From Apricaphanius iberus (Eukaryota; Chordata; Actinopteri; Cyprinodontiformes; Aphaniidae): a DNA stretch of 64,000 nt. Both the position numbers and the translations under genes were made by a program. Shown one piece after another: positions 23,263-35,953 of the stretch. The stretch lies in NCBI GenBank assembly GCA_028564705.1, contig JAPXFQ010002889.1:2273366-2337365 (forward strand). The letters are read 5' to 3'. Position 1 is the stretch's first letter; each line of letters begins with the position of its first letter. Under the pieces are notes generated by a model. It was not told the DNA's origin. It did no database searches and saw nothing but the letters and a program-made list of their open reading frames with translations.

Positions 23263-24847
23263 CACTGGGTTCCAAATTATTATGCAAATCATATTTTTAT
23301 CAGATTTACCAAATTACCTAAATGAATTGCAGTCATTGCAATTTCCCAGTCATCAACTATTAGAGTACAATTGAAAGGTTTTTGAACAAACGGCCCAATG
23401 ATAGCAGTATATTTATTAAAAATAAAATGCTTAAAATGCACTCAAATGTATGTTCCAAATTGTTATGCACAACTGACTTTTCACTTTTATTAAGACCGAG
23501 CAGAAGTGGTCATTTGTGAAATTGAAAGCATTGGCAGGTTATTACAAACTGAAAGGTAACTGAAATCAAACAGTATTCAAATCAAAACTTTATTATAGGT
23601 GATGTTACATTTGCACATACGACCCCTTGTTCGAAAGGAGCTTCTGAACTCTCCCATCCATTGAATTTGTCAAGTTTTGGATGGTATCTGCTTCAATTGT
23701 TTTGCATGAGGACAGAATAGCCTCCCAGAGCTGTTGCTTAGATGTGAACTGCCTCCCGCCATCATAGACACTCCTTTTGATGATGCTCCAGAGGTTCTCA
23801 ATAGGGTTGAGGTCAGGGGAGAATGGGGGCCACACCATAAGTTTGTTCCCTTGTATTCCCATAGCAGCCAGAGATGCAGATGTGTTCTTTGCAGCATGAG
23901 ACGGTGCATTATCATGCATGAAAACGATCTTGCTGCGGAATGCACGGTTCTTCTTTTTGAACCATGGCAGGAAGTGCGCTTTGAGAAACTCCACATACTT
24001 TATGGATGTCATTTTTACCCCGTCAGCGATCCTAAAGGGGCCGACAATCTCTCTCCCCATGATTCCAGCCCAAAACATTACTCCACCTCCCTCATGTTGG
24101 CGCCGTAGCCTTGTTTGCATGGGATGGCCATCAACCAGCCATCCACCACTCCATCCATCTGGACCATCAAGGGTTGCACGGCACTCATCGATGAACAAAA
24201 CAGTTTTGAAGTCAGTCTTCATGTATTGTTTGGCCCACTGGAGCCGTTTTTGCTTGTTTTCAGTGGATAGGGGCGGTCGAAAGGATGGCTTACGTACAGC
24301 TGCAAACCTCTGGAGGACCCTGCATCTTGTTGTTCGGGGCACGTTGGAGGCACCAGCAGCTTCAAAAACTTGTCTGCTGCTAAGACAAGGCATTTTTGCA
24401 GCTGCTCTTTTAACCCGATTTAATTGCCTGTTGGAAAGAGTCCTCGGTTTTCCCTTATCAGCACGCACACGCGTGTGCTCTGAATCAGCTGCATACTTCT
24501 TGATTGTGCGATGATCACGTTGAATTGTCTTGGCAATGCTGATTTTCTTTGCATGCCTTGACCTAAACACTCAATAATTTGTTGCTTCTCAGCGGCCGAC
24601 AGGTCCTTTTTCTTTCCCATTTTGGTTGAAAATGTAGGCTGCTTAATAATGTGGGACAGCCTTCTTAAGTACTTTTGCCTTTGATTGGACACACCTGCCA
24701 AACTAATTAGCACAGGTGTCTGCAATTGCTTTCAGTGATATAAAGAGCCCGGACACACATGACAATCCACAAGTTCAACTGAAATACAAAAGGAATCTTA
24801 CCTTATCACTCCTGAACACTTTTTGCATAATAATTTGGAACACAGTG
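23263..24847 (-). mobile_element. Near-complete Tc1-like (DD37E) transposon, 1585 bp
   Basis: The left end cactgggttccaaattatta and the right end, reversed, cactgtgttccaaattatta are terminal inverted repeats of about 26 bp with one mismatch. Both sides are flanked by TA (23261-23262 and 24848-24849), the Tc1/mariner target duplication. A single transposase gene on the - strand fills most of the element. Both ends and the catalytic region are preserved, so this is the best-preserved DNA transposon in the window. Confidence 0.92.
23605..24620 (-). pseudogene. Tc1-like DD37E transposase, one frameshift near the N-terminus
   Basis: Cut-and-paste transposase acting on its own terminal repeats in the nucleus. 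The start codon at 24620 gives MGKKKDLSAAEKQQIIECLG, a helix-turn-helix N-terminus. A frame change at about 24545-24560 moves to the main 321-codon frame with HTH residues (SIAKTIQRDHRTIKKYA), a second HTH and the full catalytic core. The DDE residues lie in VLFIDECR, IVFMHDNAPSH and SPDLNPIENLW. Counting between the second Asp and the Glu gives 37 residues, so the signature is DD37E rather than the DD34E of classical Tc1. The length of about 338 codons fits the family. A single 1- or 2-bp indel is the only visible defect, so the copy is probably inactive but fairly young. Large ORFs on the + strand here are shadows. Confidence 0.9.
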
Positions 24848-24849
24848 TA

Positions 24850-27299
24850 TGTGGGACCAAGTGATGTTCCAACTTCCAAAACACCTAGATGAGAGGAGCT
24901 ATTTGAATACGGTGGTCAGTGTGCCCCTGTCCAAATTATTTTTAAAATGTCTTCAGCTTTTCACATCATGTTTGCACTATGCAAAGCTCGAATGGTAAAA
25001 AAAAAAAGTTAATTCCTTTGCATGCTAAATGTAAAACCTTATCTGTCTACTTTTAAGTTGAGTTTATCAAAAAGTCTCAAACCACTGTATTCATCTGAGA
25101 CAATAATTTTTTTTTCTGTATTTTTTTTTTTTTTTTACAATATTAATTTTTAACACTAATCTGTAATCATTTGTTTCAGGAAACTATCCCACACTACTGC
25201 AGTGAAATGTTTTCTTTGCTAAACCAGTTATATCAGTACTTGTGGCACAATCCAGTTACCTTCCTAAAAACTCAAAAAAGGAGAGATTCTGTTGTTTAAG
25301 CTTGTCTTCTGCTCGGTCACTTAGGCCACTTTAAACCGACATAAGGTAAACAATTGTCTCCAGAGATGTAACTGTCCAGCCTCAAGGGGATGCTGCCTGC
25401 TGTGTGGGGGGTCCAACGCCTGGCACACTTCCCCTGACCCCAAGGTTATCGCCATGGTAATCCATGCTACAGCACCCAAGAGGAATGATGACTGCTACTG
25501 GGTGATGCCCGGATAGATTTAAGGCGTTATTTCTTCTTTTTGAATGCTGAGAAGTGGCCTGAATATATCTCAGTCTCAGCGTAGAAATAAGCTACTCATA
25601 ATTTGTGAGGGAGAAAACAAATGTGTCAATGTTTAGTTTACAAGAAGTTTCTCCAGCAAAAAATTTTTGCAAATTAGTAAGAAAGGAGGAAAAATGTATC
25701 CTAAAAAAAAGGATGAATTAGATCCACTGATAGTATTTCTCATACTACAGATCAACAAACTAAACAGTACATGGAGCAATAATTTCAAAGCTGCATGAGA
25801 AACAATGCATGTGCAGCAGAGAAACTTTGTTTGGGTTGAGTCCTGGGTCAGTTAGATTTCTCTTGGCAGTTTTATATATCCAACAGTTGAATGGCTGCTC
25901 TTACAATGATACTCAGATGTTAACTGTCTCTGATTGAAGGTCTAAAAGCATGCTGTGATGGTGTGTCGCATGCTATATTTATGTTTGGATCATGGCAGCT
26001 CCATCTGACCGCTGCTCTGCGTGGATCCCCTCTGAACCTCGGAGGCCGGGATAACTCCTCCTCACAGCCAGGCTCCCATGTGTTGACATTTGAAAAACTA
26101 AACACTGGTTTGCTGGGAAACATGAGCCTCACTTGTAGAGAACGAAAAAAATAAAATAAAAAAATGAGAAAGAGAGAGAAAAAACAAATATGTGGTCATA
26201 AAAAGAGAAACTAATGAAGGAAATACCCCCACGCCCCAGATAAGATGAGGGGGATGAGTTTCAAAGCTGCCTTCTCCCAGCGTTCCTTCTTCCTCTACTG
26301 AGTGCAGGCTGCTGCAGCTGATAGTCGTTTCAGCTGGGCTTTGCCCCTAATCAACTGTCAAGGAAAACCTGTTTTCAATAAGACTGTTTCCTGTGAATGC
26401 AGGAAATAGCCCTGCACACAAAGTAATCCAGTGTGGCGTAACTTATGAAGGTTCTGAACTCCTTTAGCTTCTTTCTTCTGCACAGAGCCTGCTCCACCAC
26501 TTGATTTATACAGGTTAAATCCCACAGGCACAAGCACCGGAATAGAATAGTTCTTGTGTCATTTGCAGTTAAGTAAAAAAAAAGTTCGTATTTGTATTTT
26601 TAGAGGAATGCCCTTATATAGGGGCATAGATTCTGAAATACATCTTTTATCAATTTTGTCTAATTTAAATCTGAAAATACAAGGAATATAAAAAACATGC
26701 GGGTAGATTAAATACAGCTCTGTGTCTGAGCAACCTCGCACACCACTTATCCAAATATGAGATCAGTGTTTGTTATCCCCATTCCAAAACTCCTTGCACT
26801 GCTGTATTCTATGTATATTTCTGATCCAAAACCCAGCAGTGTAACATAATATTTCCCAGGGGAAGCACTCACCGCATACCAAAACAGGCTGTGGAGAACC
26901 AGGCTTGGCCCACAGGATGAGACAGGACACAAAATCTACTTTAACAGATTTGCAACCCTTGCCTGGATTTATATTCAGAAGCTGGATAATTAAACATTTT
27001 TGTCCCCAGATAAAGTTTTTACTGTTCAAATGTTCTCAGATGTTGTGACATTTAGAACCAGAACTTAAAATTATATTTGGAAGATTTTATGAGATGAACA
27101 AAAACAAAGTAGTGAATAATTTATAAGCAAATGAAAAAAAAAAAAAAAACGTTTTCTGAATGTTTTACAAATAAAAAAATCCAATGGTGGACATACAATC
27201 TTTGACCCCCTTATATAATCCTTCAACAATTAGTGCAATCAATTGCAATAGGATGTTATATAATTGGTAAACAGAACCTGTCCGTGTGATTTACTCTTA
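24850..27299. other. Unassigned sequence
   Basis: No gene or repeat family was recognised in about 2.4 kb. The stretch at 25920-26140 is GC-richer, with short overlapping ORFs on both strands and no motif; it could be conserved noncoding DNA, but the sequence alone does not show this. Confidence 0.5.
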
Positions 27300-27620
27300 G
27301 TATTCTGTGACGCCTGAAAGATTTGTTAGAGAACACTGGTGGATAAACAGCACCATGAAGACCAAAGAACACAGCAGACATGCAGAGAAAGCTGTGGAGA
27401 AGTTTTAATTGAGGGTTGGGTTTTAAAACTGTATCTCAAGCTGTGTACATTTCAGCTGTTCAATCCATCATCTGAGAATGTAAGAGTATGGCACAACTAC
27501 AGACTACTGCAAACGTACCAAGACATAGTTTTCCACCTAAAGTGACTGGCCAGACAAGGAGAGCATTAATAAGAGGAGCTGGTGAAAGAGCCATGGAAAA
27601 TGCAAACACACACTGCACAA
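27300..27620 (+). pseudogene. Degenerate Tc1-like transposase N-terminus
   Basis: From the ATG at about 27354 the reading is MKTKEHSRHAEKAVEKF followed by a stop, the DNA-binding N-terminus of a common fish Tc1-like family. Further pieces of the same protein follow in other frames: 'gttcaatccatcatctgaga' for the second HTH helix, 'gagtatggcacaactacaga', and 'ccaagacatagttttccacc' with 'taaagtgactggccagacaa' for the GRP-like linker. The catalytic domain is missing or unrecognisable. This is a different family from the DD37E element. Confidence 0.75.
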
Positions 27621-27768
27621 GAAATAAGAATTTTTTTTTTCTGTCTGCCAGAGCTGCAAGAACAACATTATGCCATACTCATCTCCCAACATGTCCCTGA
27701 AGCATATTCTGGATATATGTATTTCCTGATAGATGTGTAACTTAGTATTCACAAAGCTCTGAAACATA

Positions 27769-28349
27769 TAGCGCTTTCACATTTGGATCACCCCGGCCAG
27801 CCTGGGTCAGCTCCGCTCGACTCAGCATGGGTCGGGTTATGTTCATATGGCTGTCGTCAGACCAAGGCAGTGGGTGTAGACATGTTCAGCAGAGAAAGTG
27901 GCGCGGAATGTCGGGGATGTCATCTGTAACCAGCAGGAAGTAGAAAGAAAGTGACGGCAGAGATCAGGTCTTCACCTCGCTGTAGCTCCAACGAAGATTC
28001 TTCTGTCCCAACAACATCCTGATTAGTTGTTTCAAAAAATGAGTTGCCATTACCGGTCGGCTGTTTATTATGGAGCGATCAGTCGCGATTCTGTGACATC
28101 ACTACATCCGACCAATCAGTTGCCACCACCATGCCAGTAGGAGTGACAGTGACATCACTGTAAAGGACCCATCAGTCCATAGATGGGCATGTTGGGTCGC
28201 TTCGGCCCACTTCGGACTCACTTAGGAGGTAGTCAAAAAAAAGGGTCTACTCAGCCCGGCCAATTCTGGCCAGGGGTAGTGTAAAACACTCTGTAACGGG
28301 GCCAAACCAACCCGTACCAGACCGAGCTGACCCAAGTGTAAAAGGGCTA
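27769..28349. mobile_element. Non-autonomous TIR element (581 bp), superfamily undetermined
   Basis: The left end TAGCGCTTTCACATTTGGAT and the right end, reversed, TAGCCCTTTTACACTTGGGT are imperfect inverted repeats, followed on both sides by a related 'gtcagctc' block. The flanks are ATA on each side (27766-27768 and 28350-28352). The inside is GC-richer than its surroundings and noncoding. A 3-bp duplication would suggest Harbinger-like or CACTA-like mobilisation, but this is not secure. Confidence 0.6.
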
Positions 28350-28352
28350 ATA

Positions 28353-29361
28353 GTATGTACTAAAGTTCTCGTTAAGGATGACACTTTCTTGTCAGAAGCC
28401 ACCTTATCATTGGTCTTGCAGCCTCGAATAAAACTACTGTTTTCTTTGTTCTTTAAAAGTTTGTACAGGCCTTTACGTTGGAGGAGTTACAGAGACCGGC
28501 ACCAGCAGCTCAGGCGGGAGATGCCAGCCATTCAATCTCAATTGTCCAATCTATGTAGGGGACATGGTAAATGTGGCAGAAGGTTCTCTGTCTGCAAAAA
28601 CCAAAACTAAACTTTTTGTAGTGCACATCCAAAATCCCATGTAGGAAAAGAACACTTCATATAACCCCAAACATACCAACTCCGGATGAAAATTAGTGGT
28701 AAAAGCAGAGAATAGATAAAGAAAGCTTAACAAAGCAAAATAAGACATGTTAGAAGCACAGAACTCGGCTCCAAACCGAAGTTATACTGGTTTGAAGAAG
28801 TTAAGAAATGTTTGGTAGAAAAAAAACTTTTTTTTTCAGAGTGCTCAAAATATATAGAGTCAAATATGGAAAGCAAAACAGGGTTACAGGTTAAAACACT
28901 CACCCTCCAGTTCTTTTGTGCAACAGCAAAATTGTCCTCGTGTATCATCGCGATTGTTCATACTGAACTTGATATGCTTTGCGGAGAAGTTAACTGAGGT
29001 CTTTTGCCAGGGGGTCATTGTGACCTGCCTCGGTTTACACCCAATGAGACGTAATATTATTCGTGCACATCACTTTGACAGCATTTGAAACTTCTGTTGG
29101 ACTTTGGGTCAGCTTTTCAAAGTCTCTTCCAAATATGTTTTAAAACGAACACTGACCATGTAGCACAATACTAATGTACATAAAAATGGGGTACCATGTG
29201 TTATCAAAGCAAAACTTAACAGGTATATTTTGGGTTTTCTAGCCTAAAAGAAAAAGCATAAAAAAAGGGAGTTCATTTTTTAATAATCTTATTTTCACCA
29301 TGTTTTTTCATTTGTTTATACAGTAAATGTCACAGTTAAAAACTAAATTTTTAATAAGCAT
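28353..29361. other. Unassigned AT-rich sequence
   Basis: No gene or repeat family recognised. Confidence 0.5.
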
Positions 29362-31152
29362 ACTAAATATTTATGGCATGAAAACAATGAGGGCTTAGAA
29401 TGAAACTGAAAAGTAGTATTGGCACTGAAAATAAAACTTGTGATTGAAAATATAATTTTTAACTGAAAAAACACATGTGGTGAAAATTTCTGTACTGAAA
29501 GTGAAACAGAAATTGAGAGATAAAAAAGCTGAAATGAAACTCAAAATATGTACATTTACACAAATAATTCACAATTAAGTTTTCATACTTCAATGTTTTG
29601 TTTTACCTTGTCAGTCTTTTCTTCAGTGTCAGCAATTTTGAGTGCTGCTGCTGCTTTTCAGCTTCATTCATTTCTTACTCTTTTTATGTCATGTACTTGC
29701 ATGAGGGTTGGGGCTTCAGAAAGGGACACCAGTGACCTGATTTATGTGGTCGGTCTGCAAGACTCTAGCTCATGCAGCAGGTCATGGGTTCAGAGCAACC
29801 CAAGCAGCTTTTTGATGTATATTTTAATAATTCTATAATCTTAGCAACCAGCATTCTAAATTCTACAAATTTCAAATGAGTTATACTTGTACAAATATAT
29901 ACTTTATACAAATTCCACAACAAACAAGTGTCATGATCCCTCAGACGTCTGAGTGTCTGCAGGCCACACAAACTTTGAGCTTTCTGAGGTATCTCAGTAG
30001 CATCTTAAACCTTGTGTGGCACCATGTGTGTGCTTTACTCAGTTTAAATACAATCTTCCTTTTCATCAACCTTAATCATGATCCCGCATTTAAACTTATT
30101 TCACGGGTAAAAATCCCATGCTGATTTTACAATGTGAACTGTTGTTTTCACAAGATAAAGTGTATTGTTTCACTCAGGATGTTTACATGTATATTCACAA
30201 AATGTAAAATATAACAGTATAATAACATTATCTCAGAATAACAATATTATGAAGAAAACAAAAATGCACTTGTTTACAAAGCCAAAGACAACTAAAAAAG
30301 GTGTTCCAGGTTATATTTGAAGAGATGACTTCATGTACATGAGGCAGAATCTGTAGCCGGATGATGTGATTGGAAAATCGATTTTCTCTTCATGTAAATG
30401 ACAATCAGGAAAAGCCGAGCTATTGCACATCCGGGTGCTCCCCCTTTCGGGAGGTAATGAGACTGTGAAAGCAGGAATAACAACAACAGAATGAGCAGCA
30501 AAAACGACTGTAACACAGAAGAACAGTACAGTACTTACAAAATGTACTGTGTTTCGGAGTCATTGTTGTCAATGTCTTTGTTCATTGTGCATATTAGGGG
30601 TGGAGCCAAACCCTAATATAATATTCGGAAAGGCACAAATATCATGTTGTTGTTTTTTTTTATTTCAAACAAATACTTAATTAAAATTTGTGTTTAGGAG
30701 CAAGAAAAAATCTTAGTGTGATGCCACCCAGCAAATGAGACACTGGAGGGAAAAGTTTGCTTGCTCTGTTTGCGTTCATGTCAAGGCAGAAACCCCAATC
30801 CCATGCACCACCATCACTAAAAAAACCCGGTGGTACTGCAAACAAAGATTGGCATAAAACAAAAAAAAGATGAAAGTGTAAAATCTTATTTGTAAATGAG
30901 GTATTTGTTTAAATGTAAATATTTTTAGTTTCACTGAAACTTTTTTTCCCTTTCAAATTTTTTTCACTTTCAAAAATGAAATTTTATTTATTTTATTTAT
31001 TATAAATTTTTATTTTAATTATTTAATTTATAATTCATGTTTTCAGTTGCAATTATATTTTTAATGCCCATTTTTATTTCCAGTGCCAGTATTTCTTTTC
31101 AGTTTAATTTTAAGATGGCATCAATTTAATGCCATTAATATTTAGCCCTAAC
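29362..31152. mobile_element. 1.8-kb structure with ~200-bp imperfect inverted arms
   Basis: The arm at 29362-29566 (starting actaaatatttatggcatga, with 'ggcactgaaaataaaacttg' and 'gtacatttacacaaat') is matched, inverted, by 30903-31152, which reversed contains 'taaatattaatggcattaaa', 'ggcactggaaataaaaatgg' and 'atttacatttaaacaaat'. The arms are diverged and differ by indels. Long inverted arms around a 1.3-kb centre suggest an old DNA transposon with long terminal repeats. No transposase ORF or clear target duplication was found. Confidence 0.55.
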
Positions 31153-31721
31153 ATAAATATTTATATAATAGTTAAGCTGAAAGCTTAACCCCCCCACCAC
31201 CACCTGTCTGCTTCTGTTTGTTTTTGCTTTTGTTTACTCTGTCAGGACTAAACTTTTTACCCAAATAGACTAATAAATCCAACATCTGCTCTACAGTTTG
31301 CACACTGCATTTTAAGATAAAAATATTTATTAAGAAAATAAACAATATGTTTACTACATGCAATATAAAATCTCTTCCTGGACTGGTTCAATTCAGTTTG
31401 TGGAGCCTGCTCCACTGGCCCGATCAGCAACCGCCTGCTGTACTACAGGAAATACTTATGACAAATTAATGATAAAAAATGGAAGTCACAAAGCAAGTAC
31501 TCCCTCGATTGCAAAAGGAGTAAACAAAGAAACATTTTAAATTTCCCCAAAAACCATTCCTAAAAACTCCTAATCATTCCATCAAAAAACATTCCTTGTC
31601 ACTTTTGGTTCAGAGATCAGGAATTATTCTTTTTTATAATAATGAAAAAACAAACAAAGCCTCTTATGTTTATCTTTAAAAATTGACCAAAGAATACCTA
31701 TTATTTGAGGACTTTAATGTA

Positions 31722-31880
31722 CCTTGAAAAGGTATTCAATCTCCTCTGACACAATACATTTTATTGTGTACTCTATAAATCAGACCTTCATTAAAGAGTG
31801 TGTGTGGCTGTGTTGGTTTTTCTCATAAAATCCCTATGAATTTGACAAAATGTCGAAAAGTTCAAGGGTTATAAATATGT
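31722..31880. mobile_element. Short Tc1-derived MITE or end-only remnant
   Basis: After TA at 31720-31721 the left end reads ccttgaaaaggtattcaatc. About 120 bp later the inverted counterpart reads 'gacaaaatgtcgaaaagttc' then 'aagggttataaatatgt'. These are the two terminal repeats of a common Tc1-like family with almost nothing between them. Confidence 0.55.
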
Positions 31881-34800
31881 ACTACGATATATATAAACCA
31901 AAGACAGATCTGTAGTTTGTTTTAGTAAAACAATGAGAAACTGACTGTTGTGGCCTCATTAGTATTTAAATTTTTTTGAACTCAGAGGGCAAGAGGTGGA
32001 TGGGGACCGTAATGCTCCTATATTTTTTTTCTGTTTGGACCATTAAACTTAGAGATTAGCACAGAGATCATGACTGTGACTGAGAGAGGCGAGGTGTACA
32101 GAATACTAATTTAGAGTGGGCCTGTGAATATGGCCCTTCACTCTGAAATGAACCTGAAAAAACATCTACCACCTTATCTAAAACACATGGAAAGAATACA
32201 GAAGTACTTTTCCTGAATGGAATAACTAAGCCTTGTGACCCCTTCATTTCACTCTCTTTCCAGTACACCCTTCAGATATTTATGGGTCCAGATGTGTCCG
32301 TATTTATATGCAACATTCAAATATCATGATGATCTTTGTGACCATTTCTATTCATATGTGCAATGGTTCCATCTGGGTCCTGTTCCATGAGCACATGTCA
32401 GGTAAGTCCAGACCATGTAACAGAATACAGGCACAGATGATGAGCTTTCACATGGAGATAACCTGCTATTTATCTGCTTCTCCATACAACATCAGAAGAA
32501 ACAGGAGTCATATATAAGCCTATACACAAGGCTTTTTGAGAGAGAGAGAAAAAAAAAACCATGCTGCCATACATATCAGGTTACACCCAATCTGTGGAGT
32601 TTGTGAAAAAATTGCAACAGTAAGATCAACTTAACACTCGGCTGTTCATTTATCTCTGATTTGGTTTCTCATGCTCTAAATCTTAAGACGGATAAGTAAT
32701 TGAAAACAGCTGAGTACCAGTGAAGCCTCTGGGACCAGGTCACCAGAGGTTGAAGAGGAAGAGGTCACTTTATACCAGGAGTTGATGGAGGGAAACGCTC
32801 AGGAGGCGGGGGCAACCTGAGACACCAGGAGTCGGTTTTCAATAAGGTCACATCTTAAAATGTCACAAGGATTTATGGCTAATTTGCTGTTCGGCCTGAA
32901 TATGAAATTCCTAATCCATCTTTTCACTAAAAGTTCAAAAAACATCCCAGAAAGTTCGCCCATCAATCAAAAGTGAATCCTCTGAATCCTCATGTTTTAC
33001 AACACATTGCTCTGAGGAATACACGTTCCCTTGTTTGTTCTTCTCTGATAACACATTAGGGTGAAGCATGATATTTGCTCAATCTACTAATAACATTACT
33101 GGGACCACTGGGAAATACTCAGACACACAGACAATACCAAACTGCATTTATCTGGGCAACTTTAAAAAGCCATTCACATTTCTTGGACTAGTTAGCCAAT
33201 AATGCTACTGTTCGAATTTAAAATAAAAATCCGGCCAAACATTCTATGTATTTTCTGTGATGTTTTGATTGACGTCAGTATTAACATTCTGGGGATGATG
33301 TGACTTTTAGATTTGATGGGAAAACAGAAACTGCTGAAAACCTAAAATCAGTCTGTTGAAATGTTTAATTTTTCGCCCACTTTTCTTTTTATCCTAATGA
33401 GATTATGTGTATTTTTATGTATACATTGTGCTTTCTGTGCTTTAATCGTCACCGTGAGCTTCCACCTCTGATGCGGAGTCGGACGCATATGTGTCGGATG
33501 CCCGTCCAACACATATGTTGTGAAGCCGCCAATACTTGTAAATGAGTGGGCATCATTTTATTCATTTGGAACATTGTTTCAATGTATATTTCCAGAGATT
33601 AATGGAAAAAAGGTAAAAACTACACACAGTCACTTTAAGCCACCATAAAACAGTTCTCCATGTGTGTTTTCCATCTTATTATGCCCTTTTTCTCACTAGG
33701 CAAACTTATTATCTAATGAACTGGAGACAAAAAGAGTAATTTTAAACCATGAGAAGACACTACATGATGAGGTGAATTGAAAATGTAAAATAATTCTGGA
33801 TAGAGACTAAATAATAGATTTTACCTATGTATATACCATGACTTCATTGGCTGAATAACCAGCACTATTCAGGGAACTATTGTACAATATTACTGAAATG
33901 TTAGTTTCTGTAGGACAAAGGTTTTTGAAATCAAAAGTATCTACAGTCTGTAGATCTACATGATTTATGACAAAGTAGTGTTTAACAACCTTGATGCCAA
34001 TAAGGCATAAAAACAATAAATCACAGATGTTAAACTGGATGTTTTCAAGGTGTTGTTAATGGAAACGACTGGATGTATAATAAAAAATAAAAAAAACTGA
34101 AAATACATCCATCCTTTTATGATCGAGAGAGAGCTGGACCTGCTCCACTGCATCGCAGCCAAGACATTGCACTGATTAATCCAAAGTAAACGGATCGGGT
34201 CTTCATGTTACTGTCTCAAAGAACGTGATGATTGCTTCAGCACAGCTGGCGTGGGAGGAGAAACGAGACTGACTTATTCTCTTTGGAGCTTGTATGCATG
34301 ACTGACTCCGACTCGTGTTTTTCCCCCTTTTGTTTATCTATATGTTGCATCATCTAGTGTTAAGTGTGTGCAAATTGTCTAGCTTTAAAGCCCCTAGACG
34401 GCAGTTTAATTCCAAGAAAATCCAAGGATAGATTGTGCATCATGCATCATATTCTAATGCCTTTGAAAATTATCTTTGTTGTGATATTCTATTATTTCCT
34501 TTGTGCACACTGCTGTTACTTTGATCAAATTGACTGTGCTGAATAACCCAACTCAAATGTTTCTTTTAGAATTTCAATAACTGTTGCATCAGTTTTCATT
34601 GCACAGATCTGAACACATTTTGGAACACAGCGAAATGGGCCTCTGAAGGACAATCTGCTCAGTTTGAAGTATAAAGAAGGTGAATTTGCTGAGTGAGGCG
34701 GTACACACTGCTGAGCAATCAAGCTGTCAGCTGAGCGTGCAGCAGACCTTTGGCTTCCCGCCCTATTTCAGGGATCTGGAGAAGAGGAGTGCGGTACGGA

Positions 34801-35597
34801 GGAGTCTGGGAGCAGAGCGTGGGGTTGAGCCATGGTTTCCTGTGTGTACTTCCTGTGTGTTTAATGTCCAGCTCAGAGCCAGGGCCTGTTTCCTGTATGT
34901 GATGGGTGCCAGGCTCAGACCCCAGCACACACATACAACACACACATACAATATGACAGGTCCAGCAGCTGCTGCATGCATCAGCAGACCTTCACAGACT
35001 TTATATATATAAACAGACTAACAGAGTTGCATAGTTTACAAAATGTTGCTCTTGAGAGGCTCACATTTCTTTTCACCCCTTTCCCTCGCTGTGTGTTTTC
35101 ATTTAATAAGAACCCCAGACATCTGCCTGCAGGGCAACCGACTTTACAGAAATACTTTGAGATTATTATGTCAAGACAAATTGTCAGCTTTTTAGAATAT
35201 TAACTCGTTTACTTATTTATATCTAACATTCAGTTTGTCAGTTTGTATCTGTAGACAATTATTTATTTCCACCTGTAACTTGCTGAAAACAAGTACATTT
35301 ATGGTTTCTTCCTTCTTTTTCCCCAAATGTCACATTTTATCTACAAACTTTCACAGTAGATTTAGTCATCACTCAAAAGGAAAGAGTAAATTTGTGGAGA
35401 TTTATAATATATATTCTGCTGTAGCTGGGGTTAAACAGTATCTGTCAACTGGGAATTGTTTTGACTCAACTCTTGATTCTTGAAATAACTGCAAATGTGT
35501 CTCTGAGCAAAAGCCGAAGCCCCCCTTGTTGAAAGGAGTAAATACTGATTTGGATCTGAGAGAAATAAATTAATGAGTGATTGGACAGTGTTTGACT
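31881..35597. other. Unassigned AT-rich sequence (3.7 kb)
   Basis: No gene, RNA gene or known repeat family recognised. ORFs are all 60-110 codons without domain patterns. Confidence 0.5.
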
Positions 35598-35873
35598 GTG
35601 TGTGTGTGTGTGTGTTTTAATATCTTTATGGGGACCAAAAAGCAGGATTTACTATCCTCGTGTGGAACGACAGCCGTTGTGGGGACCAAAATTCCGGCCC
35701 CACAACTCTGAATCCATTTCTGAGGCTCAAAATGTGGATTTAGAGTCAGGGTTACAATTAGGTTATGGTTAGGGTAAGGGTCAGGGTTAGGCATTCATTT
35801 TTGATGGTTAGGGTAAGGGAAAGCTACAGAAAGCATAATGTCAATGAGAAGTCCCCACAAAGACAGTACAACA

Positions 35874-35922
<49 letters not shown>

Positions 35923-35953
35923 GTACGCGTGCGCGTGTGTGTGTGTGTGTGTG
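35598..35953. repeat. (TG)n-flanked teleost repeat with 'tctttatggggac' inverted ends
   Basis: A short TG tract (35598-35615) precedes an element at 35621-35866 whose ends, tatctttatggggacc and ggtccccacaaagaca-like (here gtccccacaaagaca), are inverted copies. Its centre holds degenerate 'ggttagggtaaggg' motifs. A long (GT)n tract with a few CG steps follows at 35877-35953. The combination recurs in fish genomes as a small noncoding repeat; the class is uncertain. Confidence 0.65.

Noticed and set aside
23734..24514. 124- and 198-codon ORFs on the + strand within the Tc1-like element
   Set aside because: They are antisense shadows of the transposase frame and match no protein.
35757..35820. 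Interstitial telomeric repeat (ggttagggtaaggg)
   Set aside because: The motif is degenerate and lies at a fixed place inside a dispersed fish repeat flanked by (TG)n.
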